Positions 19,208 to 28,381 of a stretch of DNA of 64,000 nt are shown here, one piece after another; the first letter of the stretch is position 1; every line of letters begins with the position of its first letter. Under the pieces are notes generated by a model. That model did no database searches and was not told the DNA's origin. It saw nothing but the letters and a program-made list of their open reading frames with translations. A program made the position numbers and the translations under genes. This stretch comes from Planctobacterium sp047947135 (lineage in GTDB: Bacteria > Pseudomonadota > Gammaproteobacteria > Enterobacterales > Alteromonadaceae): positions 3,596,001 to 3,660,000 of the forward strand of contig CP170457.1 in assembly GCA_047947135.1 (NCBI GenBank), in the 5' to 3' direction.

Positions 19208-19426
19208 ATGAACAAACAGCTTCGCATTGTGCTGGGTTTTATTGGTGTATTTATCGGTACCGTATTATTTATTTTGCCCGGTTCGATTTTTTTCTTATTG
19301 GCTGGTTTAGTCTTGTTAAGTATCGATTTTCCGCTTGCGAAAAAATGGCTAAGGCGTTCACAGCGTCATATGACTAAAGGCGCCAACAGACTGGACCGCT
19401 ACCTGTTAGCCCGCAAATACCGATAA
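19208..19426 (+). CDS. Small PGPGW-like inner membrane protein
   Basis: A 72-residue protein whose ATG at 19208 follows a strong GGAGGGG ribosome site. One long hydrophobic hairpin (LRIVLGFIGVFIGTVLFILP, then GSIFFLLAGLVLLSI) is followed by a basic cytoplasmic tail (KKWLRRSQRHM). The LPGS-x-FFLLAGLVLLSIDFP-x-AKKWLR pattern matches the PGPGW transmembrane family, of unknown function. Its terminator downstream has been split by an IS element. Confidence 0.7.
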   Translation: MNKQLRIVLGFIGVFIGTVLFILPGSIFFLLAGLVLLSIDFPLAKKWLRRSQRHMTKGANRLDRYLLARKYR

Positions 19427-19463
19427 CTCAGAGTGCGTTTGCTTGCTGTAGATACAAAAAACC

Positions 19464-19475
19464 CCGATTTCATCG
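19464..19475. repeat. Left 12-bp target-site duplication of the IS4 element
   Basis: CCGATTTCATCG directly precedes the left end of the element and recurs identically at 20890-20901. A perfect duplication points to a recent, simple transposition. IS4 elements make duplications of 10-13 bases. Confidence 0.92.
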
Positions 19476-19520
19476 TAATGCCGATCATTTAAGAAGTTGA
19501 CATTCGGTATAAGAAGATCA

Positions 19521-19554
19521 AAATCCGATGATCGTAAGGTCATCGGATTTTTTT
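19521..19554 (+). terminator. Hairpin guarding the IS4 transposase gene
   Basis: An 11-bp perfect stem (19521-19531 with 19540-19550, 8-base loop) is followed by a run of T that ends at the transposase ATG. It can act as a terminator for incoming transcripts and, if transcribed through, would hide the start region. Confidence 0.7.
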
Positions 19555-20880
19555 ATGGAGCTTTCAGAAGCCCTCGCGCGTACCTCAATCAATCGTCTCA
19601 CTGAGTTTCGTTGTCTGGCAGATATTTTAGACTCAGATATTATCGAGTCTTGCCTTGCCTCTAATGGCGTTGCCACTCTGCGTAAACGCAAGCTGCCAAT
19701 GGATGCGATGATTTGGGCAGTGATAGGCATGTCGTTATTCAGAACTGAATCTGTTCGTCAGTTGATCAACAAGCTGGATATTGTTTTACCACAAGATGTT
19801 GATTATGTAGCTCGTAGTGCCGTGACGCAGGCCAGGAAAAAGTTAGGCTCTGAAGTCGTCAAAGATGCATTTCATCTGTCGGCAAATCGTTGGCATCAGC
19901 GTGCTGAACATCCTCAGTGGTGTGGCTTATCCCTATACGGTGTTGATGGTGTGGTCTGGCGTACACCAGATACCCCTGCCAATAGTGAAGCATTTGCCCG
20001 AACCGCTAATAAATCCTATGAAGTGGCCTATCCTCAGGTACGCATGGTGTGCATGATGGAGCTAAGCAGTCACCTGATACTGAATAGTGCGTTCGACAGC
20101 GTGGCAGAAAATGAAATGAACCTGGCGTCGAAGTTGATTGAAACGATACCAGACAATAGCCTGACACTGTTTGATAAAGGATTTTATTCTTTGGGGCTGC
20201 TTCATGACTGGCATACAAAAGGAACGAATACTCACTGGTTACTTCCGCTGAAAAAAGGCACTCAATATGAAGTGATACAGCGGATGGGAAAACAAGATAT
20301 GCTGATTCGATTGCATACCACACCTCAATCCCGAAAGCGTCGCTCTCATTTACCACAAACTATCGAGGCCAGGCTGTTAACCAAAACCATTAAAGGTAAA
20401 ACCGTCCAGATATTGACTTCAATGACAGACTGTATGGCGTATCCGGCCGCTGAAATTGTTGACTTGTATTCTCATCGTTGGGAAATCGAACTGGGCTACC
20501 GTGAAATGAAACAGCACATGCTGGAGAATCGTTTTACCTTGCGTAGTAACACCCCTGAGCTTATCGTTCAGGAATTATGGGGCGTTCTGTTAGCCTATAA
20601 TCTTATCCGATACAAAATGATTCTTATGGCTCATTCACTACAAGGGGTGTTTCCAAATCAGCTGAGCTTCCGCGATGCGTCATCCCACATTATACATACA
20701 TTAACCATGATGCCGCTCTATGCACCGGGCAATGTGCCCAGGATTGTTTTGGATATTGAAAGGAATGCCGCCCAATTTAAACTGGAGGGGCGACGAGAAA
20801 GGAGCTATCCACGATGCTTAAAAGCATCGAAAAACCGATACCCTATCGCCAGAAAAAGAAATGCCGCTCACCTTAAGTGA
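19555..20880 (+). CDS. IS4-family DDE transposase
   Basis: About 441 residues from the ATG at 19555, which matches the start and length (442) of E. coli IS4 transposase; the ATG at 19528 lies inside the hairpin stem and is unlikely. The catalytic triad is visible: Asp131 in YGVDGVVWRTPDTP, Asp207 in LFDKGFYSLG, and Glu317 in the YREMK signature following YSHRWEIELG. The N-terminal ATLRKRKLPMDAMIW and the C-terminal QELWGVLLAYNLIRYKM blocks are also typical. No frameshift is seen, so it should be functional. Confidence 0.95.
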   Translation: MELSEALARTSINRLTEFRCLADILDSDIIESCLASNGVATLRKRKLPMDAMIWAVIGMSLFRTESVRQLINKLDIVLPQDVDYVARSAVTQARKKLGSEVVKDAFHLSANRWHQRAEHPQWCGLSLYGVDGVVWRTPDTPANSEAFARTANKSYEVAYPQVRMVCMMELSSHLILNSAFDSVAENEMNLASKLIETIPDNSLTLFDKGFYSLGLLHDWHTKGTNTHWLLPLKKGTQYEVIQRMGKQDMLIRLHTTPQSRKRRSHLPQTIEARLLTKTIKGKTVQILTSMTDCMAYPAAEIVDLYSHRWEIELGYREMKQHMLENRFTLRSNTPELIVQELWGVLLAYNLIRYKMILMAHSLQGVFPNQLSFRDASSHIIHTLTMMPLYAPGNVPRIVLDIERNAAQFKLEGRRERSYPRCLKASKNRYPIARKRNAAHLK

Positions 20881-20889
20881 ACGGCATTA

Positions 20890-20901
20890 CCGATTTCATC
20901 G
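20890..20901. repeat. Right 12-bp target-site duplication of the IS4 element
   Basis: Identical to 19464-19475. It carries half of the original terminator stem. Confidence 0.92.
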
Positions 20902-20911
20902 GGGTTTTTTT
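20890..20911 (+). terminator. Right remnant of the terminator split by IS4
   Basis: After insertion the right side still has CCGAT-TTC-ATCGG followed by GG and a run of T, a shortened stem that may still end plus-strand (IS) transcripts. Removing the element and one duplication restores a longer stem, ACCCCGAT/ATCGGGGT with A- and T-tracts on both sides, that would have served both the small membrane-protein gene and ppsA. Confidence 0.65.
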
Positions 20912-20930
20912 ATTGATTAGCTGGTGTTGA

Positions 20931-23318
20931 TTAGCTGTGATTTTTAGCCAGATATAACCAGGTTTCCACAACGGTATCAGGGTTTAATGACACACTGTCG
21001 ATGCCTTGCTTTACCAACCAGGCAGCAAGATCTTCATGATCCGACGGTCCCTGACCACAAATACCGACGTATTTGTTTTTCGCTTTTGCTGCTTTGATAG
21101 CCATGCCCAATAAGACCTTGACTGCCTCATCGCGCTCGTCAAACAGATGAGCTATCAGGCCCGAGTCTCTATCCAGACCCAGTGTTAGCTGAGTCAGGTC
21201 ATTTGAGCCGATTGAGAAACCATCAAAAATATCCAAAAACTGATCAGCCAGTAGCGCATTAGACGGTAGTTCGCACATCATAATGACCCGCAGACCGTTT
21301 TCACCCTGTTTTAATCCCTGTTCAGCAAGTAACTCAATGACCTGACGACCTTCGCCTACGGTGCGCACGAATGGGATCATGATTTCCACATTAGTCAGAC
21401 CCATCTTGTCGCGAACGCGTTTGATGGCTTCGCACTCAAGGGCAAAACAATCGCGGAAATCTTCAGAGATGTAACGACTGGCGCCACGGAAACCCAACAT
21501 TGGATTTTCTTCATCTGGTTCGTACTGATAGCCCCCCACCAGATTGTAATATTCGTTCGATTTAAAATCAGACATACGTACAATAGCTTTTTTCGGGTAC
21601 ACCGATGCACCAATAGTGGCGATCCCTTCAACGAGCTTCTCGATATAAAACTCCGTTGGCGAGGCGTATCCTGCCATCATATCGTTGATTTCAGCTTTCA
21701 CGTCTTGAGGCTGCTCATCATAGTTAAGCAGAGCCTTAGGGTGCACCCCAATCATACGATTGATAATGAATTCCAAGCGAGCCAGGCCAACACCATGGTT
21801 TGGCAAACGCCCAAAATCAAAAGCGCGGTCTGGATTACCGACATTCATCATTACTTTCATGGGCAAGTCAGGCATCTGATCGATGCGCGAGGTCATAACA
21901 TCAAACTCTAATTCATCACCGTAGATAAATCCGGTGTCACCTTCGGCACACGACACGGTGATTTTGTCGCCATGTTGAATCAAATCCGTTGCGTTGCCAC
22001 AACCGACTACAGCTGGAATACCTAATTCGCGGGCGATTATTGCAGCATGGCAGGTTCGGCCCCCACGATTAGTGACAATGGCTGAGGCTCTTTTCATGAT
22101 CGGCTCCCAATCCGGGTCCGTCATATCGGTCACCAGCACATCACCCGGCTGGATCTTGTTCATTTCATCGATAGACCCCAGCACCTTGGCTGTACCTGCA
22201 CCAATCTTATGCCCAATAGCACGGCCTTCACAGACCACGTTGGAGTTGCCTTTTAACTGGTAGTTTTCAATGGTTTGAGAATCTTCACGACTGCGCACGG
22301 TTTCAGGTCGCGCCTGCACGATATACAGTTTGCCATCAACGCCGTCTTTGGCCCATTCGATATCCATGGCACGTTGATAATGTTTTTCAATGATCAGGGC
22401 TTGTTTTGCCAGCTCCATGACCTCGTCATCATTCAGTGAAAACTGCATGCGGTCATCTCTTTCCACATCGACAATTTCGACTTGTTTGCCATGACTGGCA
22501 TCGTCTGAATAGATCATTTTGGTCATCTTGCTGCCCAGATTACGGCGCAAAACGGCAGGTTTGCCGGCATCCAGTGTCGGCTTATGGACATAGAATTCAT
22601 CAGGGTTAACAGCGCCCTGCACCACCATCTCACCCAGTCCCAAAGAAGAGGTAATGAACACCACATCTTCAAAACCGGACTCGGTATCGATACTGAACAT
22701 CACGCCAGAGGCCGACAAGTCACTGCGCACCATGCGCTGAATACCCGCTGACAATGCCACACCTTTGTGGTCGTAGCCCTGATGGACGCGATAAGAAATG
22801 GCTCGGTCATTAAATAAAGAAGCAAACACGTGTTTAATGGCCGTTAGGACGTTTTCGTAGCCTTTGACATTCAAAAAGGTTTCTTGCTGACCTGCAAATG
22901 AGGCGTCTGGCATGTCTTCTGCAGTGGCGGATGAGCGTACGGCAAACGATGCTTCGTCACCAAAATCGGCTTGCAGTGTATCAAATGCAGATTTGATTTC
23001 GTTTTCTAATGTAGCTTGAAATGGGGTGTCAATTATCCATTGACGAATTTCTGCACCGGTTTTTGCCAGCGCATCCACGTCCTCAACGTCTAATGTATCC
23101 AGAGTGTCATGAATTTTTGCATCCAATCCACTTTGTTCCAGAAATTCGTTAAACGCATGTGAGGTCGTTGCGAAACCACCTGGCACCTGAACACCTAACC
23201 CCGCAAGATTTGAAATCATCTCACCTAGTGATGCATTTTTGCCGCCAACGCGATTCACATCACTCATACCCAGTTCTTGATACCAAAGAACATAATCTTG
23301 CACTTGTGTGTCTCCCAT
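20931..23318 (-). CDS. ppsA: Phosphoenolpyruvate synthase
   Basis: PpsA makes phosphoenolpyruvate from pyruvate and ATP, with release of AMP and phosphate, for gluconeogenesis. The 795-residue protein has the N-terminal ATP-grasp domain (KNASLGEMI; EASFAVRSSATAEDMPDASFAGQQ), the phospho-histidine domain (GGRTCHAAIIAREL, His about 424) and the C-terminal PEP/pyruvate TIM barrel ending GICGQGPSDHEDLAAWL with its active-site cysteine. Length matches E. coli PpsA (792). It is divergent from ppsR, its regulator. The sequence GCTAAAAAACGATTTCG in the shared upstream region resembles a Cra site, but only loosely. Confidence 0.97.
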   Translation of the reverse strand: MGDTQVQDYVLWYQELGMSDVNRVGGKNASLGEMISNLAGLGVQVPGGFATTSHAFNEFLEQSGLDAKIHDTLDTLDVEDVDALAKTGAEIRQWIIDTPFQATLENEIKSAFDTLQADFGDEASFAVRSSATAEDMPDASFAGQQETFLNVKGYENVLTAIKHVFASLFNDRAISYRVHQGYDHKGVALSAGIQRMVRSDLSASGVMFSIDTESGFEDVVFITSSLGLGEMVVQGAVNPDEFYVHKPTLDAGKPAVLRRNLGSKMTKMIYSDDASHGKQVEIVDVERDDRMQFSLNDDEVMELAKQALIIEKHYQRAMDIEWAKDGVDGKLYIVQARPETVRSREDSQTIENYQLKGNSNVVCEGRAIGHKIGAGTAKVLGSIDEMNKIQPGDVLVTDMTDPDWEPIMKRASAIVTNRGGRTCHAAIIARELGIPAVVGCGNATDLIQHGDKITVSCAEGDTGFIYGDELEFDVMTSRIDQMPDLPMKVMMNVGNPDRAFDFGRLPNHGVGLARLEFIINRMIGVHPKALLNYDEQPQDVKAEINDMMAGYASPTEFYIEKLVEGIATIGASVYPKKAIVRMSDFKSNEYYNLVGGYQYEPDEENPMLGFRGASRYISEDFRDCFALECEAIKRVRDKMGLTNVEIMIPFVRTVGEGRQVIELLAEQGLKQGENGLRVIMMCELPSNALLADQFLDIFDGFSIGSNDLTQLTLGLDRDSGLIAHLFDERDEAVKVLLGMAIKAAKAKNKYVGICGQGPSDHEDLAAWLVKQGIDSVSLNPDTVVETWLYLAKNHS

Positions 23319-23561
23319 CTAAATCATTAAAAAACAGTTAAAAATAACGAATTTCCATAAGGCTTGAACTAAGGTTATGCTAAAAAACGATTTCGACCAC
23401 TCGTTTACGAGTTCACTGCGAAGGCATAACGTAAGAGACTATTAGTTGCTTTTAGTTGTTGCACCGCCCTTTAATGGCGTGGATTGTAGAGAATTGGACA
23501 TCAAAAGAAAAATTTAATTTTTTTTCGTAAAAATATTACTACATTTCGGGATTCTGAATTA

Positions 23562-24374
23562 ATGAGAGCCGCTTACTATATTTCTGATGGCACAGCGATC
23601 ACTGCCGAGGTATTTGGCCATGCCCTGCTGTCTTTGTTCCCAGTTGAGTTTGATCATTTCACCATTCCTTTCGTTGAAACTGAAGAAAAGGCGCACGAGA
23701 TCATCGCCAAAATATCTGAAAGTTTTCAAGATACTGGTGAGAGGCCATTGGTGTTTTATACCATCGTAAACCCGGATGTCAGAAAAATCATTTCCACTTC
23801 ACGGGGGATCAACTATAACTTTCTTGATCAGTTTGTTGCCCCATTGGAAAAAGCCATAGGCGTTCCTTCAAAACCTGAAAAGCACCGTACTCACAGTATT
23901 CATGAAAAAACCTATGATATTCGTATTGAGGCCGTGAATTACGCGCTGGCCAATGACGATGGTAGCAATATCAAAGACTATGACGAAGCGGACATCATAT
24001 TAGTGGGTGTGTCACGCTCGGGCAAAACCCCCACCAGCTTATATCTGGCCCTACAGTACGGCATCAAAGCGGCCAACTATCCTTTTACCGAAGAGGACAT
24101 GGGCGATGTCATGCGCATGCCTCCTGCTTTACGCCCCTTCAAGCGCAAAATGTTTGGACTGACCATCAGCGCAGAACGATTACATCATATCCGTTCTGAG
24201 CGCAGGGCAAACAGCCGTTATGCGTCATTACAGCAATGCCGTACCGAAATCAGAGAAGTTGAAAACCTGTATCGCAAAGAAAAGATCCCCTTTTTGAACA
24301 GTACCCATTTTTCCATTGAAGAAATATCCGCCAAAATCCTGGCTGAAACGGGACTGTCACGACACAAATATTAG
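23562..24374 (+). CDS. ppsR: PEP synthase regulatory kinase/phosphorylase
   Basis: PpsR (DUF299) is a bifunctional enzyme that inactivates PpsA by ADP-dependent phosphorylation of a threonine and reactivates it by phosphorolysis. The 270-residue protein contains the P-loop-like GVSRSGKTPTSLYLA (about residues 147-161) and the N-terminal YYISDGTAITAEVFGHALL signature. It is placed divergently from ppsA, 243 bases away, the usual arrangement. It is full-length. Confidence 0.96.
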   Translation: MRAAYYISDGTAITAEVFGHALLSLFPVEFDHFTIPFVETEEKAHEIIAKISESFQDTGERPLVFYTIVNPDVRKIISTSRGINYNFLDQFVAPLEKAIGVPSKPEKHRTHSIHEKTYDIRIEAVNYALANDDGSNIKDYDEADIILVGVSRSGKTPTSLYLALQYGIKAANYPFTEEDMGDVMRMPPALRPFKRKMFGLTISAERLHHIRSERRANSRYASLQQCRTEIREVENLYRKEKIPFLNSTHFSIEEISAKILAETGLSRHKY

Positions 24375-24384
24375 GATAAAAACG

Positions 24385-25068
24385 ATGTTTGAGCATTTTG
24401 ATAATAAGACGTTTGAGTTTCTGGAAAAGCTAAAACATAACAATAATAAAGACTGGTTTAACGATCATAAACAGGATTATGAAGACTGTGTGCGTACCCC
24501 TGCGTTAGCCTTTATTACCGAAATGGAAAGCTGGATAAGAATGATTTCCCCTCATTATGAAGCCATACCCAAAAAGATGGGCGGCTCACTGATGCGCGTT
24601 TATCGTGATGTGCGATTTTCCAAAGATAAATCCCCCTATAAAACCAACGTCGGCATTCAGTTTCGTCATGAAATTGGCAAAGATGTCCATGCACCGGGTT
24701 TTTATTTTCATATCGAACCGGACAATGTGTTTGTCGGTGTCGGTACCTGGCACCCTGCGTCTGACGCCCTCAAGGCCATCAGAGACCATATTGTCGCAAA
24801 ACCGGGGCCATACGAAGATGCCGTGAACCACCAGCCCATGCTGGAGAATTTCCACATGGCTGGCAGCAGCCTGACGCGCCCACCCAAAGGCTACGATAAA
24901 GAACATCCGTTGATTGAAGAGATCAAACGCAAAGATTTTATGGCGGTCGCTGAACTTGAGCCTGAATTTATTCTGCAGCCAGAGTTACCCAAACGTACCG
25001 CACAACTTTACGGCAAGGCGCAGCCTCTACAGCGCTTTTTATGTGACGCTTTGGGGCTGCGGTTCTAA
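24385..25068 (+). CDS. DUF2461 family protein
   Basis: A 227-residue protein starting at the ATG at 24385 (ribosome site AGGATAAA), 10 bases after ppsR. The motifs MFEHFDNKTFEFLEKLKHNN, RVYRDVRFSKDKSPYKTNVG and GFYFHIEPDNVFVGVGTW define DUF2461 (TIGR02453), a family of unknown function in bacteria and fungi. The tight spacing suggests co-transcription with ppsR, but no functional link is known. Confidence 0.88.
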   Translation: MFEHFDNKTFEFLEKLKHNNNKDWFNDHKQDYEDCVRTPALAFITEMESWIRMISPHYEAIPKKMGGSLMRVYRDVRFSKDKSPYKTNVGIQFRHEIGKDVHAPGFYFHIEPDNVFVGVGTWHPASDALKAIRDHIVAKPGPYEDAVNHQPMLENFHMAGSSLTRPPKGYDKEHPLIEEIKRKDFMAVAELEPEFILQPELPKRTAQLYGKAQPLQRFLCDALGLRF

Positions 25069-25078
25069 AGCGAACCGA

Positions 25079-25101
25079 CAAAAAAGGCACCCGATGGTGC
25101 C
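25079..25101 (-). terminator. Terminator between DUF2461 and DAHP synthase genes
   Basis: GGCACC-CGAT-GGTGCC with an A-run on its left; read on the minus strand it ends in TTTTTT, so it mainly serves the DAHP synthase gene. In the plus direction the T-tract is weak. Confidence 0.7.
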
Positions 25102-25123
25102 TCTCCTTATTCGATAATTGTAA

Positions 25124-26476
25124 TCAAACGTCTACCGATGATTTCAGATGGTCAGCCACCAAAAACGCCAACTCCAATACTTGATCGGCATTAAGCCTTG
25201 GATCACACTGGGTTTGATAACACTGCTCTAAATCTGATTCGCTGATCTGGTAGGCACCACCGGTACACTCGGTGACGTGCTGCCCGGTCATCTCCAGATG
25301 GATACCACCAGCATGCGTTCCTTCAGCATTGTGGGCAGCAAAAAACTGCTGAATTTCCCGCATGATGTCGTCAAAATTACGGGTTTTATAACCGTTTGAC
25401 GCCTTTTTGGTATTGCCATGCATGGGATCAGAACTCCAAACGACATGACGCCCTTCCTGTTTCACGCGACGCAATAACGCTGGCAATTTTGATTCCAGAT
25501 TGTCGGCGCCCATGCGCGTGATCAACGTTAGTCGACCGGCATCGTTTTCAGGGTTAAGCGCGTCAATCAGACGAATCAGTTCGTCTCCGGTCATCCCAGG
25601 ACCCACTTTTACGCCAACAGGGTTATGAATGCCCCGGAAAAATTCTACATGGGCGTGATCAAGCTGACGGGTTCGCTCACCAATCCACAACATATGTGCC
25701 GAACAGTTGTACCATTTGCCGGTGAGCGTATCGACACGGGTTAATGCCTGTTCATAATTCAGCAGCAGGGCTTCATGAGAGGTAAACAAACTGGTTTCAT
25801 GCAAGGATGCCGTGTTATCAGAGTTCAATCCAATCACTTCCATAAAGGCCAGCGTGTCCTGAATGCGTCTGGACATGTCCTGATAGCGTTCTTTAAGTGG
25901 ATTATTTTCAACAAACGCCATATTCCACTTGTTGACCTTATGTAGGTCCGCCAAACCACCCTGAGCAAAGGCGCGCAATAAGTTTAATGTCGATGCCGAA
26001 CGATGATAGGCATCAATCATGCGGTTTGGGTTAGGCCTGCGGCTTTCCGGAGTGAATTCGAAGCTGTTAATAATATCGCCACGATAGCTGGGCAACGCAA
26101 CACCATCAACTGATTCTAAATCGGTGGAACGCGGTTTCGCATATTGGCCTGCCATTCTGGCGACTTTGGTGACGTGACAACGTCCTGCAAAGGTCATCAC
26201 GATGGCCATCTGCAGAATAACTTTAAAAGTATCCCGAATTTTCGGGGCATTAAACTCCGCAAAAGACTCTGCACAATCACCGCCTTGCAGCAGGAACCCT
26301 TTACCAGAAGCCACTTCTGCCAGCTCTTTGTACAGTTGTCTGGTCTCTTCAGCAAAGACCAGTGGGGGAAATCGGTGCAGGGATTCCTCTACAAACTGAA
26401 GCTCTTCAGCATCTTCATAAGTAGGTTGTTGTAGTATTGGGAAATTGCGCCAAGAATCTGGCTGCCACTGCTTCAC
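25124..26476 (-). CDS. Class II 3-deoxy-7-phosphoheptulonate synthase
   Basis: This enzyme joins phosphoenolpyruvate and erythrose 4-phosphate, the first step of the shikimate pathway. The 450-residue protein is of the plant-like class II: GKGFLLQGGDCAESFAEF near residue 60, KVARMAGQYAKPRS, and VVWSSDPMHGNT, with the conserved Cys and His/Asp metal-site residues in these segments. Length is normal. It stands alone on the minus strand, convergent with DUF2461 and ended by the terminator at 25079. Class II enzymes differ in sequence from the AroF/G/H of enteric bacteria, so I give no gene symbol. Confidence 0.95.
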   Translation of the reverse strand: MKQWQPDSWRNFPILQQPTYEDAEELQFVEESLHRFPPLVFAEETRQLYKELAEVASGKGFLLQGGDCAESFAEFNAPKIRDTFKVILQMAIVMTFAGRCHVTKVARMAGQYAKPRSTDLESVDGVALPSYRGDIINSFEFTPESRRPNPNRMIDAYHRSASTLNLLRAFAQGGLADLHKVNKWNMAFVENNPLKERYQDMSRRIQDTLAFMEVIGLNSDNTASLHETSLFTSHEALLLNYEQALTRVDTLTGKWYNCSAHMLWIGERTRQLDHAHVEFFRGIHNPVGVKVGPGMTGDELIRLIDALNPENDAGRLTLITRMGADNLESKLPALLRRVKQEGRHVVWSSDPMHGNTKKASNGYKTRNFDDIMREIQQFFAAHNAEGTHAGGIHLEMTGQHVTECTGGAYQISESDLEQCYQTQCDPRLNADQVLELAFLVADHLKSSVDV

Positions 26477-26612
26477 GATTATCTCCTGATTAACTGCTTA
26501 AAAGGATCGCAACTACAACACGAATTATTTGACGCTGCAACCCTCTATTGTCATCAAATAGCCACTTAGTTATAACTTTTTCTATTAAGCGAAATAAAAC
26601 AGAATAAAGTCG

Positions 26613-27071
26613 CTAGTTTGAGTCTTTCAAACGCAAAATAAGTTGCTCTGAAGCCTGCTCAATTAAATCCAGAACAATTTCAAAACCGTCACCATTGCCA
26701 TAATAGGGATCGGGTACCTGCGGGTCTTTAACGTCAATCATGTGCAAAAACAGTTCAATTTTGTGCTGCATATCTGACGGGCAGATCGACTGTAAATCCT
26801 GATAATTTGCATTATCCATTGCGAATATTAAATCAAATTCGTAAAAGTCCGATTGTTTGACCTTTCGAGAGTACTGTCCTGCAAAATCATATCCACGTTT
26901 TCGGCCAGCCTGCATTGACCTGCGATCAGGTGGTTCTCCGGCATGAGCTGCGATGGTGCCTGCAGAATCTACTTCGACATTCAATCCAGCCTGTTTCGCT
27001 TTTGTTTTAAATACTGCTTCTGCGGTTGGCGAGCGGCATATATTGCCCAGACATACAAATAAGATTCGCAT
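26613..27071 (-). CDS. Low-molecular-weight protein-tyrosine phosphatase
   Basis: From the ATG at 27071 (ribosome site GAGGTAAG) the protein is 152 residues. It begins RILFVCLGNICRSPTAEA, which holds the CX5R phosphate-binding loop (Cys7, Arg13); the general acid Asp lies in VPDPYYGNGDGF. It would dephosphorylate phosphotyrosine or small phosphoesters in the cytoplasm. It is 14 bases downstream of the MazG-like gene and likely co-transcribed. There is no neighbouring tyrosine kinase or capsule gene, so its target is unknown. Confidence 0.93.
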   Translation of the reverse strand: MRILFVCLGNICRSPTAEAVFKTKAKQAGLNVEVDSAGTIAAHAGEPPDRRSMQAGRKRGYDFAGQYSRKVKQSDFYEFDLIFAMDNANYQDLQSICPSDMQHKIELFLHMIDVKDPQVPDPYYGNGDGFEIVLDLIEQASEQLILRLKDSN

Positions 27072-27085
27072 TCTTACCTCTTCGT

Positions 27086-27448
27086 TCACTGCCCGTCAGG
27101 CTTGTCAGCTCGGGATTGCGCTTTTTCGTTCGAGTATTCGAAATTCTGGTAACGGGTGCCGAGTTTTTCAATATTAGCCGCTAAGCATTGCTCTCGGGTG
27201 ATCCCTAGTCCCTGACGCAAACCTTCCATATAAAACTCCAAATCACCAAGTTCTTCTATGACATTTTCTCTGTCGAGTGATTTTCGATAAATAACCTGCT
27301 TTTTAATGGCATCTAATAGTTCTCCTGCCTCACCGCTTATGCCAATGGCCATGTGCATGACATGTGCATCATCAGCATTTATTTCCTGGGCAATCTGTTC
27401 TCCGGGTTTGGCCAAAGCGGCGACCATATCAGCGTGTTTAATCGGCAT
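27086..27448 (-). CDS. MazG-like nucleotide pyrophosphohydrolase
   Basis: From the ATG at 27448 (AGGAACG ribosome site) a 120-residue all-helical protein. It shows the MazG-type metal-binding pattern ISGEAGELLDAIKKQV (E-x-x-E-L-x-D) followed by ENVIEELGDLEFYMEGL (EExxD). Such enzymes hydrolyse NTPs or modified nucleotides to NMP and pyrophosphate. The longer reading frame upstream to 27514 lacks a good start. Its substrate cannot be told. Confidence 0.82.
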   Translation of the reverse strand: MPIKHADMVAALAKPGEQIAQEINADDAHVMHMAIGISGEAGELLDAIKKQVIYRKSLDRENVIEELGDLEFYMEGLRQGLGITREQCLAANIEKLGTRYQNFEYSNEKAQSRADKPDGQ

Positions 27449-27667
27449 TTTTCGTTCCTGATGCGTTGTTATTCTTAAAATGACAAAATTAACATGCCGT
27501 GTTGAACATTGCATGGGTTTATCTGTGTTTGTATTTTATCAAAAATACTTGGGCGTGTTGGCCTGACGTCGGAGACTTGTTGATGACCAAATTGTGCAGA
27601 TACTGAACTGCAGTTGTTGAGCACTTCGGGTAAACTACCAAAAATTGTTTTTAAGAATAAATGACGC

Positions 27668-28372
27668 ATGAATTTATTATTACTTAGCAGTTCCAGAGTA
27701 GGCGATTCGGCTTATCTGGAAACCGCAAAAGAATTGATTTCCCAACACTTTAGCAACAAACAAAATATTGTGTTTGTGCCTTATGCCGGTGTCACTATCA
27801 GTTGGGACGATTATACCGCCAAGGTTCAGGCCGCCCTGCCAGAGCTGACCATTACCGGGTTACACAGCTATCGCGATCCGGTTAAAGCCATTCAGGATTG
27901 CGATGGTATTCTTGTCGGTGGTGGCAATACCTTTCAATTGTTAAACACCCTGTACCAACAATCACTACATAAAGTGATTTTCGAACACGTATCGCAAGGG
28001 ACGCCCTACGCAGGTTGGAGCGCCGGAGCGAATATAGCCGGCAACAGCATTCGTACCACCAATGATATGCCAATCGTGCAGCCGCCATCATTCGCTGCAT
28101 TGCAACTGGTACCGTTTCAAATAAATCCCCATTACACCGAATACCAGCCGCCGGGCCACAATGGTGAAACCAGAGAAGATCGGTTGCGAGAGTTTATGGT
28201 TGTCGCACCGAATATGCCTGTGGTGGCTATTCCTGAAGGAGTGGCATTAATACAAAAACAACACAGCCTTAAGATCCACGGCGAATTGGGTGCGTATCTA
28301 TTTGCTCAAGGGGAGAAATCCACGTTTCAGGATGGCGACGATCTCTCCTATTTATTACAAACCAAAGCGTAG
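27668..28372 (+). CDS. pepE: Peptidase E (alpha-aspartyl dipeptidase, S51)
   Basis: PepE hydrolyses dipeptides with an N-terminal aspartate in the cytoplasm. The 234-residue protein has the nucleophile Ser118 in YAGWSAGANIAG, the GILVGGGNTFQLLN block, and the His of QINPHYTE. Length equals that of the E. coli and Salmonella enzymes (229-234). It is followed by the DUF3429 gene after 9 bases. Confidence 0.94.
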   Translation: MNLLLLSSSRVGDSAYLETAKELISQHFSNKQNIVFVPYAGVTISWDDYTAKVQAALPELTITGLHSYRDPVKAIQDCDGILVGGGNTFQLLNTLYQQSLHKVIFEHVSQGTPYAGWSAGANIAGNSIRTTNDMPIVQPPSFAALQLVPFQINPHYTEYQPPGHNGETREDRLREFMVVAPNMPVVAIPEGVALIQKQHSLKIHGELGAYLFAQGEKSTFQDGDDLSYLLQTKA

Positions 28373-28381
28373 CGATAACAC

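Larger units (their letters stand above)
19476..20889 (+). mobile_element. Complete IS4-family insertion sequence (1,414 bp)
   Basis: The ends are imperfect inverted repeats: TAATGCCGATCATTTAAG on the left and TAATGCCGTTCACTTAAG on the right (read inward), 16 of 18 matching and closely like the termini of E. coli IS4. One transposase gene fills the element. A perfect 11-bp hairpin with a T-run (19521-19554) lies just before the transposase start and would block read-through transcription from outside, a known safety device of this family. The 12-bp duplication is perfect and the transposase intact, so it is probably active. It landed in the loop of a terminator whose stem was CCCCGAT/ATCGGGG. 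Confidence 0.93.

Noticed and set aside
19528..19555. Transposase start at the ATG at 19528
   Set aside because: That ATG is inside a perfect hairpin stem, and the protein from 19555 matches the known length and start of IS4 transposase.
23319..23561. Cra operator between ppsA and ppsR
   Set aside because: GCTAAAAAACGATTTCG only loosely fits the consensus, so I mention it but do not list it.
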